From Anoplolepis gracilipes (Eukaryota > Arthropoda > Insecta > Hymenoptera > Formicidae), in NCBI RefSeq assembly GCF_047496725.1, contig NC_132972.1, forward strand, positions 7,184,001-7,248,000: a stretch of 64,000 nt of DNA. Direction: 5' to 3'. Shown here piece by piece: positions 1 to 13,800 of the stretch. The notes under the pieces were generated by a model. It worked only from the letters and a program-made list of their open reading frames with translations, was not told where the DNA came from and ran no database searches. Positions within the stretch are counted from its first letter, which is position 1, and each line of letters begins with the position of its first letter. A program made the position numbers and the translations under genes.

Positions 1-1117
1 ATAATTAACGTTATCTAAATAGCGATCACAAATTGCTGTCGATACCTAGTACACAGACTATTTCGGAGAATATAAAACGTGACTTTTTACTACAGAAAAA
101 AATTCTGTTTGTATTCGATAATAATCAATGTGTCTATAAAAATGTGCGTAACAAGCATAGATATTACACATAGTATGCTAATTACAATACTGGTGTATTT
201 TGTAATGTTTTTAATGTTTTTATTCGTAAACTTATTCCTCCTCATAATGTATATACTATTTTATGCTAAATCGATTGTTGCAATACATCTAAATTATTAA
301 ACCTGCTTATACTTCGTTTATCTTATTAAGAATCCTGATCTAAATCACTGAGAGTATAAAAGAATATATATTTAACAAAACTAATAAATATATGCGGTTA
401 TATTTACGAAATATAGTACGCGTAAACACGCTCTATTACAAAATACAAGGCTATTAAACTTTAATGTATAATCATAATACATGACACCTTGTTAATTATT
501 GCGCAAGCTGCTTTCATAATTAATTATTGTAATGTCAGGTTTGCGTGAAATAAAGAGAAATTAAAAAGGAGCGGCTTTGTGTGATAAATGTAAAATTGCA
601 ATTCATTATTCTTAACAATTATGTATATTATTATTATTATTATTATGTATACTTTATTAATCTTCAATATGTGCGCGACATTTTTTACATACACAAAATA
701 TACATACACAATTTATTCATGTTGTACGAATATATTCGAAATTAAATAGTTATAATTATAATTATACTATTAATTTAATTAAACAATTATAATTATTATT
801 ACATTAATTAAATAACATAATTACCAAATAGGTTTTTTTTAATATATGCGTGTAATCACAACACAATTAATTATGAGATGTAAAAAGATACGATATTTGA
901 AAAGTCAAAATGAAATAACGTCATAAAATATTGTGTTTTACATAAATTTGCCATCGAAAAATGTACAATACGGCAACGATAAATTATGTAGATCAAAGAC
1001 TAAAGAAACATTCTTAGTAACTATTATATGTAATATACAATGGAAAGAACATATCACGTATCATAAAAACAATATAAAAATAGAGTATTTTAAATGAGAT
1101 GCCTTGTATTATGCAAC

Positions 1118-1120
<3 letters not shown>
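1..1120. other. A+T-rich non-coding stretch
   Basis: No coding signal is seen. The longest ATG frame (79-300 on +) reads as hydrophobic Phe/Leu/Ile/Tyr residues, as expected when A+T-rich DNA is translated. A short TTA/ATT run lies near 625-645, and 735-830 is rich in TAATTA-type self-complementary words. No gene or element boundary was recognised. Confidence 0.75.

Positions 1121-1149
<29 letters not shown>
1121..1149. repeat. (GT)n microsatellite
   Basis: An uninterrupted run of GT dinucleotides, about 14-15 copies, follows TGCAACCTA. It is the only long GT tract in the window; most other long dinucleotide tracts here are AT or GA/CT. Confidence 0.97.
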
Positions 1150-3040
1150 GAATGAAGGAATTCACTTTACTTCTACATCAGAACAAAGTTGCATCTCCAG
1201 GGGATCTTAAAGTGAGTCTACCTGTTAAAAGTGTTATCTACTTATCAAGTAGAAAAAACTGCTATTTCATGATTCACTTTATGTTTTTATTGTGTAAAGC
1301 AGATAATAGGAAAACTAAAGAATACAATTATTAATATAATAACTTTTTTTATAAGAAGTAATGTATATATTAAAATAGTTCTTCCCCATATATCCTGTCT
1401 TATTTTCCAATATAAAAGTATGCTACAGAAAAAATTGCATTACTTGTTCTAGCGTGTTATGGGAAAAAGAGCATCGGAACAGAACGTGAACGTTACAGTC
1501 ACATAACACTAACCGTAAGAGGTTAACAAAACTTTCAGGTTTATGCGAGACATTTTTTCATTTCGAAGCATGTGCGAGTTACGCATCGTAAAAGGATATT
1601 TATTCATATCTGCGAGTAGAAAGTTTCATCAAACTTTTTTTAATGCGAAACTAGCACGTGTAATAGCACAACGTCTAATCCACAGCTTGTATGCAATCTG
1701 CGTTAAAATCGAAAGAACTTTCGCGGAACACCGCTATGGGTTAATCTGCATAACTAATTTCTCGCTTAGAAATATAAGCAAAAAGACGCTTTCGTCATAC
1801 ATAAATAAGCTTTCGACGTGGCGTTCATTTTGATGCCGACTTAAGTTGCGTACGTGCGAAATCGTCAGTACGTAATTTCAGTGGAGAAAATAAAATTAAA
1901 AAATTGGAAAAAGGAATTTATGTGTATATTACATTTTTAATAAAAATTTATGTTATTCTATGTTATTTAACTAATTCAATATCGGATGTTTAGTTTGTCG
2001 AAACAGAAACAAAACTTTTGCATAGCCAATAAATACATATGTATGCATATAAATAAATATTTCCCATAAATACATATTTAAGATAGAAAATAGATCTACT
2101 TTAATTTTTTATGTGCATAACAAATCGTAGTATAAAATAAAAATAAACAGATATGTAACCAGAATTTGATAAAAATATAATGAAAATATAAATAATGCAA
2201 AATTAATTAAAAATTTGTAATTATGGCACAATAAATTAGATAAAATATTTAATAGTAACATAAATTTCTAAATATGTAAAGGATCTTTTTTCTATAAAAC
2301 ATTTTATATCATACATATTTTATATATTATATTTAATTATTGTTAGAATGTTTTGGAAATTTTGGTAATTTTTGAGACGTCTATTGCGATCATTGTTAGA
2401 ACTTTTCTAACTAACGCACATCACAGGCGTTCAATTCACAAAAAAATTCATGAATAAAACTAGATGTGAGTTTTCCACATCGCAATGTAAATTTTTTCTT
2501 TGAATCAGCTACAGCAGATATTTCACCCGCAGTGCGGCATCGTCGTTATCATCTATTTTCATCGTATGATTTAGAATTTGTACGGAGTCCAGACCTTTGA
2601 AGCTTTCGGTGATTTTTGTCTCTGAAGGAATTATATCGAACGATCATGGAGCCATTAGAGAATATGAGATACGATTCCTTGTCGGCAGAAAAGTTTTTAA
2701 CTTTCTCAATTGCTTACGACAACGGAAAAGCTTTAACCTTTTCACACGTGTCTTATTTTAGATGATATAACGATAAAGAATAAATGATAAGGATAACTTG
2801 TATAATATAACTTTATATAAAATTCAATAAAAAATTGAATCTAAATTACGTTTAGAAATACAAGTTTTATGGCTTTATTAGAATTCTATTTTATTATATC
2901 AAAATATTGGAACAAGTTTTCTATCTTGCTTATATTTCCAAAAGTGCAATAATTATATCGATCAATTATAAAATAATATGAATACAATATTTGTGACATA
3001 AAATCCGTAATGGATGAAAGGCATGCTTAATTCTCTCTTA
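1150..3040. other. Non-coding stretch with one mildly GC-shifted patch
   Basis: The part from about 1440 to 1870 is less A+T-rich than its flanks and carries a 96-codon ATG frame on + (1543-1833). That product is rich in Arg, Ser, Phe and Ile, has no recognisable motif, and has no convincing splice or promoter context, so it is not called as a gene. A second modestly shifted patch lies at about 2380-2740. Everything else is A+T-rich filler. Confidence 0.6.
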
Positions 3041-3088
3041 ATTGTTTTCCAATGTAATTGTTTTCCAATGTAATTGTTTTCCAATGTA
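3041..3088. repeat. Three perfect 16-bp tandem copies
   Basis: The unit ATTGTTTTCCAATGTA occurs three times head to tail without mismatch. Such perfect short tandem copies usually come from recent replication slippage. Confidence 0.95.
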
Positions 3089-4870
3089 ATTTCTCAAAAC
3101 GCAAAAATAAAACAGATTTAATGATTTCATGAAAATATCAAATAATACACATACACATCTTCAAAGTTCATTTATAAAAATCATCCGAATTTATTTATTA
3201 TAAATTTATATTATAAAATAACTTCTTATATTTTTTTTTTGCTTAATCTTTTATATTAGTCTTTCAGATAAATCTTGTATAAGAAGCATTAAACCTAAAG
3301 TAAAAATTGTTTAAGGGATTTGCAAACGTTCAAAAATCGAGCACTAACAATAAGTTTTTGTCCTGTTTCACGCGAACCATGGAATCTTTTCAACAGTACG
3401 TTCAAATCACTTCGACTTTAACTGTCCGATGAACGTGTCAACACGACCACGATACCAAGTTTGCCGGTGTTTGCATACATCCCCCCACACTTTCGATTTA
3501 CCGCGTCACCCAACCCCTATCCTACGGTCGGAGATTCGAGGTTTGCATACGATAAAACGAAATCCCAGTAAGGTGCTCCGATATTCCACTGCCATGTGAT
3601 TCGCTCGGTGCATTGTTCGCCCAAAAATACATAAAACATTTTGCTTACAATCAGCACACCGGTGGGTTGCAAAACAAATATAGGAAAGAAAAACAAATGT
3701 TGAATAGGACCGAGAGAAGCTTGGTCGAAAAACCCATTTTTTCTAACAAATATATAGTAACATACTTTGTATAATTTATTATACATTTATATTTATATTA
3801 TTTATATATTTAATTATTATATTTATTTATTAAATAATAAAGAATGATATTTGATATGTATGATTTTATATATAATATTATTGTTTTTAAACAAATTTTT
3901 AATTATATTTTAAAATATACTAATATTTTCAATATATCTCAAAAGAAAAAGAGAAGGAGAGAAAAATAGTGTAGTATTTTAACTTCCTTTTGATAAAAAT
4001 TTTTATTAAACAATTATTCGAAAAAAATATCATTGCAGTTTCTCTAGTCAGGAACAAGACTTTTATAAATAACAAAATGATAACCATATCAATTGTTCTC
4101 CCAGTATTCATGAATCCTGGATATTCATATCTGCGTACGAGCATATCTTGAATCGATTGAACTATTCGTGTGCGAATATATTGATCATGTGCTTTACCTG
4201 TTTAAAGACACGCGATATGCGAATCAAATAATGAAATGGACAGGGGCAGCGCGGTATAATTAACTGATTTCGACGAGAGGCTTGATTATTCGTGTGAGAC
4301 TCGAGGGACGAATTTGCACGTGTAATGAAGTACATCGTTGGTGAATACTCGACGCGAGAACGAAGAATTATCGACTCGAGCCGGAAGAGTCTTTTCCCTG
4401 TAAGTTCGCGATATCCACAATTGAAATAAATCTATAATAGATGTAGTAAGGCTAGTCGGTTTTCTAGCTGTTGGAAAGCTGTGGAGTCGATATGCTGAAA
4501 TATTTTCGTATTGAAAAACCGCAATGTCGGAGATCAAATCTGATTTTCTATGAAGCCATGCGTTGATATTCGGATATTATTTATTGATTTAACTATTCCA
4601 GGTTAGATTTTAAGAAATAAAATAACAAAGACATCTTTCCCCCTTTCTTTCTTATATAAATTATATAAAAAATAATATTTAAAATTAATCAAATAAAAAA
4701 TTAATAATATACATAATGTTTCATATATAACAAATAAATCATATATATTATTTAAAAATATTTTTTTTTATTTCGTGAAAAACAATGTGTAAATAAATCA
4801 ATAAAAAAATAATCTACTTTATGTCTGATTGCACATATTTAATAAAAATATATTGAAGAATTTCTGCACA
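3089..4870. other. Non-coding stretch with two GC-shifted patches
   Basis: Patches at about 3340-3730 and 4140-4560 are relatively rich in CpG. The first has a C-run (CCCCCC near 3481) and a 89-codon frame on - (3517-3786); the second has an 83-codon frame on - (4286-4537). Neither product shows a known motif or coding-type composition. They may be conserved non-coding segments, but that cannot be judged from one genome. Confidence 0.5.
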
Positions 4871-4894
4871 ATATATATATATATATATATATAT
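4871..4894. repeat. (AT)12 microsatellite
   Basis: Pure AT dinucleotides between TTTCTGCACA and GTAAAGTAC. Confidence 0.95.
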
Positions 4895-5161
4895 GTAAAG
4901 TACATATAAGCCATGTATTTATTGCATTTTCGAATTGTTGCCAACTTTTTATATTTCCAGCAGAACTGTTCAGTTTTCCCATTAAGACTTCTTTAGCGTG
5001 TTTTACGACATTGGCACCGTAACTCGATCAAGTTTGCAAACCGTTTTTCAGAATGTGAAGAACGACGGAAACGATTTTCAAAGACGAGGAGAATCAGTCG
5101 AAACTAGGTCTTGCAGGAAATCCACCAAACTTTTATCCTTTGCTACACAACTCCTATACAT

Positions 5162-5165
<4 letters not shown>

Positions 5166-5199
<34 letters not shown>
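5166..5199. repeat. (AT)n microsatellite
   Basis: About 17 pure AT/TA dinucleotides. It lies inside the + frame 4998-5339 and makes a meaningless Tyr-Ile run there, which argues against that frame being coding. Confidence 0.95.
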
Positions 5200-5201
<2 letters not shown>

Positions 5202-8200
5202 CATATCTCCCAGGCGGTATCAATCACGAAGATTAGTTTACGCGCATTTCAAAGATGTTTCGGTATATACGTAGTAAATTGCATGCATTGCATAATACAA
5301 AATAAATTGCATACGTTCGTATATGTAACGCATTCATAGCGGCCGCATATATTACTATAGAAACGTAAAGAATATAAAGGAATACGGATATTCTAGCTAA
5401 GATTTATTCATATAGAATAAATTGAAAAGTCAATGATAAAACTTTATATATACATCTTTCTTTTAAAACATTAAATATACATATGTTATATAAATAATAT
5501 GCAATTAATGGATATATTTCATGGAATACATATACACACGCATTTTATCTCATTATGCCAGATCAATAATTTAGATAAATAATTTTCTCCGTGTATAAAT
5601 TAAAGTAGTAGCTCGGACATAAAGTTTAGAATTTAAAATGCAATAATTACATCAAGTTAATGGCCGGACACATATTATATATAATAATCGAGCGTAGGTA
5701 TGTCAGTTTATATCGTCTAAAATTTTTAAATGCCATAAAGAGCTTTCGAGAGTGGGCTCATCGTATCATTAGAAATTCATAGCGTACTTGTGTAGTTCGT
5801 TCATAGCTCTCGCTTATATTATAGATGAAGAGGACTTTTCCATCGCATATTTCCTTCAATATATCCTTCGGCGTAAGCGTACCTATGATCATCCCCAGTC
5901 CTCCACTGATCATTGAACGTATAGGTTAATCCCTCCTCTTCAAACCTTTCTCTCTTGGAGCTCTCGCTCGTTTTACAGTCCTCGAGAGTATGCTTATAGA
6001 ATGCTGGCTCTTCGCGAATTTCACGACTCTTTAAAATTTCATTTGCCTGCCTCGGCCACGGATAAATAGAACACGAATTCCTGAACAGCAGCCCTTGAAA
6101 TCGTAATGCGTTGCTAGGGGTAAGAGTCCAGCCATTCCGTTTCTAATTACGACCCCATTGTCGTTGCTTGCATAACGAGTGTTCCTTTCATTATACGAGA
6201 ACACTACTTTCGCTGATTGCATGCTATATATCAGCTTGATCGATAATTGGAGCGGTCGAAGAGAAGAATCGCAACACCATATTCGTGAATATTCGCACAT
6301 TGTAAAATCTTTTGCAAGCACGTTCTACGACAGAGCTTTTCGGAATCATATAAACCTTTGCCGCGTGTTTTTAAAGTAAATTCCGAAAAAGATAGAATTC
6401 TAATGAGGGTCGCTGGAGTGAAATTTAAAAGATTTAATTAAAGGTTTTTCTGTTATAGTTTAAATGCGCTGTCGTTTTAAAATCCATCATGAGAAATCCA
6501 TCGGACGTAAAGCAAACATCGGTATCACTGACACAATACGGGTGATTGACATACTGCGTGATAAATTGTCGTAGGTACGCATGAGATATGTCACCGCAAA
6601 TCCGACAATTTATCGATAATTTCACGATAACAAGTGTAGAAAACGAGATGCTATGTAAACTTAGCGTTTATCGTAAGACATAATTTCTTTGATTTAATAG
6701 ACTAATTAACAGACTTTTATACATTAATAGATTGCTAACAGTAGTAAGCTTATTAAAGGTAAAACCAGAGCAGCTATTATAATGGAAAAATATAATTATT
6801 AATAGGCAGAATATCAATCAATATTTGTTTATAACAATCAGTCAATATTTATCTACACATGCAATTAGCTTATATTTTAATAACTACTGACAAATTAAAA
6901 TACGATACAGAGTAAATATTAACTCAATTTATACATTTAGTTTGCCTTCAATTGTAAAAGGTTACCCTTCAATGTTAGCAGTCTAATATATTACTTATAT
7001 AGAAGCCTGTAAGTTTAATAGCCATGAAATGATACGCCAGCTTCATACACATATATAAAAAAGTTTTATTGAGACATACTTGTGGGCGGACTTCACGGAA
7101 TGAACTTTGGAGAGCAATAAACATGTGTATTCAAATGTAGATTATTACTGGTGAGAAATTAGTTTTCCCCCTCCAGGGAAGTATAATGTTTTACGGTGCC
7201 GAGAGAAATAAGCCGTCACCATGAAATGTCAAGAAAGAACGATAGACGTCAAGGATTTATTGTTAGATCGACATCGTCTGTAAAATTTTATCGTACGTAT
7301 ATCGCCGGGTACCGCACTCTATATCCATTTATAACTACGTTTATTTTCGCCATATCGCAGTTTGAGTGACTCCAACCGAGTCTAATTTTAGCGAGCACAT
7401 TATTCCATCGCATTATGAAAAGATTTTCCAGATACATGCGCGCTTTCCGAGAAGGAAAATATACATGCCGCGGTACATTATAGTCCTGAGACGCAAACAC
7501 GAGCATTGAATCTAAGCCACATAGCGGAAATACAATTCTTTTTCAAGGATAAACATTTTTCTCTCTAAAAATCTAAAAATAAAAAAAGACAACAAATATT
7601 AATTCATTGATAAATTTGTACAATTCTTTACTTTGATGTATTTTGCTTTGTTTTTCCAGACTAGAATATACCGACATCAGTTGAATCTGCTAGATAGATT
7701 TGAATATTATAAGTCTTTTGCATTGCTTGTAAAAAGCAAATTTGTAATAAATCATGTGTAATATAATTAATAATTCGATAATGTTTTAAAACAGCAAATA
7801 TGTATAGCTAATATATACTGTACCCAAAAGATAAAATGCAAAAATATTCTACTATTTAAATATTCTATTACTTGATATAATTTATATAAAAAAGGAAATA
7901 TAAAGGTTTTCGAATTTTCAGCATACATTTTACTATCTTCATATATTTGACACAAAGAAACTCGGTTGCAATCTCGACTAATTGCTAGCTCGTTCTACAC
8001 TATTTACAACCTTCGAAACTAAATTCGTGCCAATTGTTTATCTTATTTAACTTAACATTCCCATGACTGCACTTTGCTGACAATGAAATAAGTTTACATT
8101 GAATTGCATGCGCAATCAATCAAGAGTTGGACGAGTGATGCAATTGAAGTCACCACACGCGTTCGTTAATTCCAGTAACATTGCATAAGAGATACTCCGT

Positions 8201-8219
8201 GACAGATATATTTAGTATT
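5200..8219. other. Non-coding stretch with modest CpG-shifted patches
   Basis: A rare 8-bp GCGGCCGC site lies at 5339-5346. The segments 5740-6400 and 7080-7510 are less A+T-rich than their surroundings and hold overlapping short frames on both strands (6031-6321 on - and 6179-6379 on +). Frames that overlap on both strands, with no biased third positions and no splice sites at their ends, do not support a gene. Confidence 0.55.
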
Positions 8220-8900
8220 CAATCCGCGTTGTTAACATCAATACGTGCCCTGACATCGAAATATAGAAGATGGCGATCTGGAACACCGTACTAGCGTGAC
8301 ATTTGTACAAGATATTCGCATGATTGCGAGATTAACAAGGTAAAACCGATAATTATAACGATTCATCATGATCGCGAAAGCGTACGACCACCTATTCGTG
8401 GCCGGAATGAAAATGTGATGAAAAGTACTCCGAGTTGTCATCGCGATGCGAATACGGGCCATATAAAGCTTGATTTCTACTCTACGCCCCATCATTGTCC
8501 TTCCTCGACGAAGACATTCATCGTCCAAGTCATTTTCGATTCTTCCGCCTCGGCGAATAATTTCAACTCGATCGAGAACTTCGTATTAAATCTTGCTCCC
8601 GTTTTAAATGCATTTTTCTGATTCCTGTTCCTGCGGTTTATCTGACTTTTCAAATGTAACAGCCTCGAAGAGGAATCATAAAGTTCACGATGACTCGAGA
8701 CAATCATCCCGAAGAAATTTCCCGCGTTTATTATTTACGATCGACCGTTATGTCGCCTCTGACTATCAGGTTTTATACAATCTCGTCTTACACCTCGTGC
8801 CGTCAAGCGGATCCTTGAGAGATCGCGTAGTGGGATTTACTGCCTCCGGGGAGGACACCCCAGACAGATATTTTATTTGCGATGTCTGATCCCTTGCGGC
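8220..8900. other. CpG-shifted island with overlapping frames on both strands
   Basis: About 680 bp is clearly less A+T-rich than the flanks. Frames overlap here on + (8415-8621 and 8608-8889, the latter with an ATG and 93 codons) and on - (8238-8528 and 8492-8707). The part at 8760-8885 contains a G+C-rich run with CTCCGGGGAGGACACC. No frame gives a recognisable domain. The island could be an old exon, a regulatory element or a degraded repeat; the sequence alone does not decide. Confidence 0.4.
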
Positions 8901-9034
8901 TATTAATCATTTTCTTTCTCATGAATTCCTCGCGTGAAAGTTTTATTTCTTATATTTCAACCATATATGTTATCATAAACAATTGGTATCTTTGTGTGTG
9001 TGATAAATTGTTCATTCAACCAGTATAATTTTCT

Positions 9035-9215
9035 TTCGGTCTTCCTTTCATTTCCTTTCTCGATCTTTGATATATCGTTAGATAATAGTTTTTATTCTCA
9101 TTATTATATTCAACTTCTAAAAAATACTACAAATCATATATAGTCAACGCGACTATTTATATCTTGATTATTTATCTACCTATACATTATAGAATTACTA
9201 AAAACAGCATTAATA
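9035..9215 (+). repeat. Direct repeat copy A (partner at 10715-10892)
   Basis: This block aligns in the same orientation to one about 1.68 kb downstream. Shared landmarks, in order, are TTCGGTCTTC, TTTCTCGATCT, TTAGATAAT, TTTTTATTCTC, TTATTATATTCAAC, AATACTACAAATCATA and TAGTCAACG. Substitutions and small indels separate the copies, so the duplication is old. Similarity fades after about 9215 into A/T-rich sequence. It could be two members of a dispersed family, the terminal repeats of a degraded small LTR-type element, or a local duplication. Confidence 0.8.
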
Positions 9216-10508
9216 ATGTTTATCAATAATTAAAAAATAAAAATAAAATAAAATATCAAAATCTTGTTGAAGTACGGATTATATAGATAAATCGATTTAA
9301 GAATTACATCTTCATTAAAAATACACGAACACTACATGAGAACGCATGTCGCTCACCCTAGACACCTCTGACGGTATCTTGAAACGCTATTATGATTAAT
9401 TGATCGTCATTATCCAATCACGATACAGAGATTATATGTATGTATTATATATATATTATAACACATTGATATCACCAGTGCAGTGAATACGATTAAGCGA
9501 ATTTAATACGGTCGACCGAACGCACGTGAAATGCTAAAGTAAATCGAAAGGAAAGATCCACATACAATGGGGTTAGTAGGATCAATAGCTCAAGGCCGCA
9601 CTAAATCCTGCTGTCGTGCTACATGTTTTGGTATCGATCCATCGAAACGGCTCGCCTCGAAAAATGAGGACAAAAATTGTTTCTTTTTACGCCACTATCG
9701 ATTAGATAAAAATCTGGTCGTAAATCGTTTGATAACAAGAAATAACCGGCCCTTTTAAAGGCTTTTGTATCCTATTACACGTTTTTCATCATTTCTCCTT
9801 TGTTGTGAAATTACGAACACGCCAAACAAATTAAATTATAAATTATTTGCAAATTCTTCGATGGTTTTACTTCAATAATTAAGTATCATTTATAATATTG
9901 TCATCATAATATTAATATTATTGTGTAATATTTTACTGGATTTTGTACATATTCTCTTGACTGAAAAATATTATTATATTATTATAACATAATTGTGTAT
10001 GTCTCTCTAGTTGTAATATGTTACAAAAAATTATATAAAATACAAACACGAGTGAAATATCATTATGGAATACTGCGTTCATTTATTGTACATATGTTCT
10101 CTAATATGAAATTATATTATTCGAAATTACGTGTCGCGTAATTATTACGCTTTGTAAACGTTTATTCGTTTTATACTCGATATACAATGAATTATTCAAA
10201 ATCATTGACTTATAATACACCCAATAGTATTCGATGATAACGATCCAGTTAGAAATGATTTAGAATGTCAAGGGTGACTACTATAGAGTTCGATACAAGC
10301 CCCAACATCCATCTAGATACGATAGAAGTCGAATTGGCGAGCCAAGGTTGCACTAGATTCTACATTCATTCTGTTATTAGACCAGCGATGCGGTCATCGA
10401 GAATCCTGCCTCGCAATTTTTGTATCACGCGATTATACTGATACGGCGAGGGAAGAGAAGGAAATCTTCGATTTATGTTACGACAAAAATATCTACTTTA
10501 TGTCACAC
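9216..10508. other. Sequence between the two direct repeats
   Basis: Mostly A+T-rich. A less A+T-rich patch at about 9470-9760 contains a 63-codon ATG frame on + (9567-9758) with no recognisable motif. Another patch at 10250-10480 has no frame of note. No primer-binding site, polypurine tract or gag/pol-like frame was seen that would make the flanking repeats the ends of a functional LTR retrotransposon. Confidence 0.5.
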
Positions 10509-10558
10509 ACGTTTTAAATAGCAAAATCTTATTTTTAAGATTTTGCTATTTAAAACGT
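10509..10558. repeat. Perfect 23-bp inverted repeat with 4-nt loop
   Basis: The arms 10509-10531 and 10536-10558 are perfect reverse complements (left arm starts ACGTTTTAAATAGC) around a TTTT loop. Pairing stops at the next base on each side. A perfect stem of this length is not expected by chance even in A+T-rich DNA, and it contains mixed-composition words (AGCAAAATC). It lies between the two direct repeats. Likely origins are a template-switch event or the collapsed ends of a small fold-back element. A perfect stem with so short a loop is not typical of an animal microRNA precursor. Confidence 0.93.
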
Positions 10559-10714
10559 AAGAATAAAATCACGCATATATTTTATATTTAAATATAGGTT
10601 GATTTTTATATAAGTTGTATCGATTTTTATGGAGAGTGTTTAATAATTCAAAATGTGTTTAAGCAAAAATGGTTAAATATTTCACATTTTTCATTAAATA
10701 TGTATGTAAGATAA

Positions 10715-10892
10715 TTCGGTCTTCTTTTCTCTTTTTTTCTCGATCTCTGATACATTGTTAGATAATTTTTATTCTCGTTATTATATTCAACTTTTTCTAA
10801 AGAATACTACAAATCATAAATAGTCAACGACAATTTATATCATTATATAATTAGTAAGACAATTTCTATAATTAGTAAAAATAGTATTATAT
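10715..10892 (+). repeat. Direct repeat copy B (partner at 9035-9215)
   Basis: Second copy of the block described at 9035-9215, same order and orientation. Compared with copy A it lacks a few bases in the TTAGATAAT-TTTTTATT joint and has CTTTTTCTAAAG where A has CTTCTAAAAA. After about 10892 both copies run into A/T-rich tracts where homology cannot be judged by eye. Confidence 0.8.
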
Positions 10893-13800
10893 ATTACAAA
10901 ATAAAAACCAAATAAAACAAACTGTGTTAAAATGTCTTAATATTTTTATGAAATTTTAAAGAAATATCGTGCGATAAAACCCCGTGCAAAAAAATCGTTT
11001 AAGCGACTACAAAAGGGAATTATCAATCGAATACTTAACGTAACGACCATTGGGACGATTTACAAAGCTATCGAAAGTCTTTTTAAGAAGTTACGGGGAA
11101 GTCGGCACGAAGGGAATTATTCAAATTGCCCTCGATCGAACGCCGCGTGTCGGTTGAATGAGGGAAGAAACTTCCTTCTCTCTGTAGTTATCATTTTCCA
11201 TGAAGATTTCATCAGCGTATCTGTGTATATGTGTGTCTGAGTGTGTCACAGCAATGTATCTAGCTCCAAACTGTGAATATGCGAACTAGTCATATATTCA
11301 AATTTGTCACTAAATCGATAATTTACGGAATACATTTCACGAAAACATGATTTATTGGTTACAAACCACAACAAAATATCACCTGACGATTCTATATAGA
11401 TACACATGTTTTTAAATTTGTTCAGTAACTTCGACATTAAAAAAAGAGGTATTTTTCGAAAACTATTAAAAATATCATAAAGCTCTTTTACGTTTTCAAA
11501 ATATATATTAAATTTAATTCAAATAATAACGCATATGCTTTGTGTGTGTAAAATCATTGAAATAATTTTTACACATAAAAAAATCAAATCTATCTATTAT
11601 TAAATATAAGCGGATGGCAAACAATTGGAAATAACTCTCATTTGGAAATGCAGATATGTTTTCAAATGTTTTGTTCAAATTTATATAAATTTATATAAAT
11701 TTATAAAAATTATAAATTTATATGTATTTAAGAATTTGATTGATTTAACACATAGTATATATGTTTAATGCAATAATAATAAAAATAACATAAATATCTA
11801 CAATTCTAATTCATAATAATTATAATCAAATTTTATACTGGTCTTGCATACCTAACGATACTAATAAGTTTATGCATACTTAAGATAAAAATATGTAAGA
11901 AAATCTGTTAAAACTTTTTAGTTCTCTTTATACTTTCATGCACAAATTTAAGAAATTGCATATATGTTTCTTTAATTAATAAGATATAATAAAATATTTT
12001 TATAATATTTTTATAAATGCTTCAAAATTCATGTCGCATTTATGTTCAACTACTCAAATATATTTAAGACAATAAAATATTTCTTTAAAATCTTTGACCT
12101 TTCTTTGCCTTGTTCTTAAATAATGTTTGATAAAATTTCATTAAAAAAAAACTAACATAAAGCTCGTGTATTAGTTAATATAATATTAAATCGAACTGTC
12201 AGAATGTGAGAAAGGTTTTAGATAAAAGATAAACTACACTTGGAATTATTGTTACATGACCTTGTACTACTTTCAGCATATTACGTCTGGACTTTAACGC
12301 AGTTTCTTCGTATTTAAAAAGTCTGAAAAATCAATAAATGCGCATTTTTATCTAACCTCATATTACGAATGAAATAACTCTAATGTAGCTACTTCTATTA
12401 AATTAAAAATTCATAATCTTCTCTGACGAAAATTTAAGATAAAAGAAAAAAATTCTAGCATATGCGAATAAATGCAAAAAAAATCTTTAATATGCGTTCT
12501 CTAATGCATATAAATATTAAACAGATTTTTTAGTATTCTAACATCTTGTTTATTAGACATATTTTTAACTCACATCTTTTAATACAGAGTGTAAAATCTA
12601 TGTGATATTTTGGAAAATTGCTAAAATTACAAGTTACAAACGAATAAAGATGTCAAAAGTTTCATTCTTAAAAATATTTTTTAAAAAAATTTTGAAAGTC
12701 GTGGCATAAATAAAATTATTCTTTCTTAGAAAAAGTTCTTATTTAATAATTTAAAAATTCTTATTAAAAAAAATTGTTTATTTTATGACATTATTATATT
12801 TGTGTCTATTAAAACTTCTAAATTCATTCTTTATATCACACTTATATTACTTTATATTATTTTTTTAAGACATAAAGATATTAAGAAAATAAATCTTATA
12901 CATACGCACATTCTAATGTTTATAATATTAAACAGAATTCGTGTAAAATCGATTTTTTTGATCTCTCATGTACTTAAAAAAATTGGAAAACTGATTGCCT
13001 TCGGCAGCGTTATCTCAAGCACTCTTTACATCGCAAGTGTGCTGTGATGAACGTGAAAACGGCCGACGAGCCAAAGATGATGGACGAGAGAGGTTACTGC
13101 TATAAGATCGACCATGAATTATGCAGACACTTCAAAAGCCTCATGGCTTCACCGCGGTTGGATAGGACGACGGTAGATTGAACGATGGGAAATGTTGTTA
13201 GTGCGCAACAAGATGAGTGTTAAATCGTTTAGACGTCAAGTCATGAAATGCGTTATCGTACAAAAATGGCTTTACAAGAATGTCCATTGCGTCATTTAGG
13301 TAACCAAGAAATAATGAAAAACATTTTCCATTTCTTAGTGTTAATAAAAAACAATTAACGAGCTGCTTGTGATTTATTATCGAATATTTTCTTGCACGTA
13401 AATGTGTGTTTGACATTAAAGGAAATTTGATATTAAAAAGTTACGGACAAAAAATTTAAAAACAAATATTATATTGTTAGTTATAACTTCAAATGTAAGA
13501 ACAGACGTAATATATTAATAAAATAACAATAAATAACAATATTAACAGTAATATATATATTGTTATTTAAAATAAATCATGTAATAAACATTATATAATT
13601 CACATATGATTTTATATATATAATCATTATAAATGACAAATTTCTTTCTAGTTGAAATGTGCACGCACTATTTCGCGAAGTTTTTTAGTCTCGTATAAGT
13701 ATCTGTAAGTATTTGTAATTCTTTGGCATTTAATTTTGTATAATTTGCTCATGTCAATTTAACTTCACAAAAAAAAAGTCGAAAATATTCATACGCAGGT

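Noticed and set aside
1543..1833. 96-codon ATG frame as a gene
   Set aside because: No recognisable motif, no promoter or splice context, and a length attainable by chance in its mildly GC-shifted patch.
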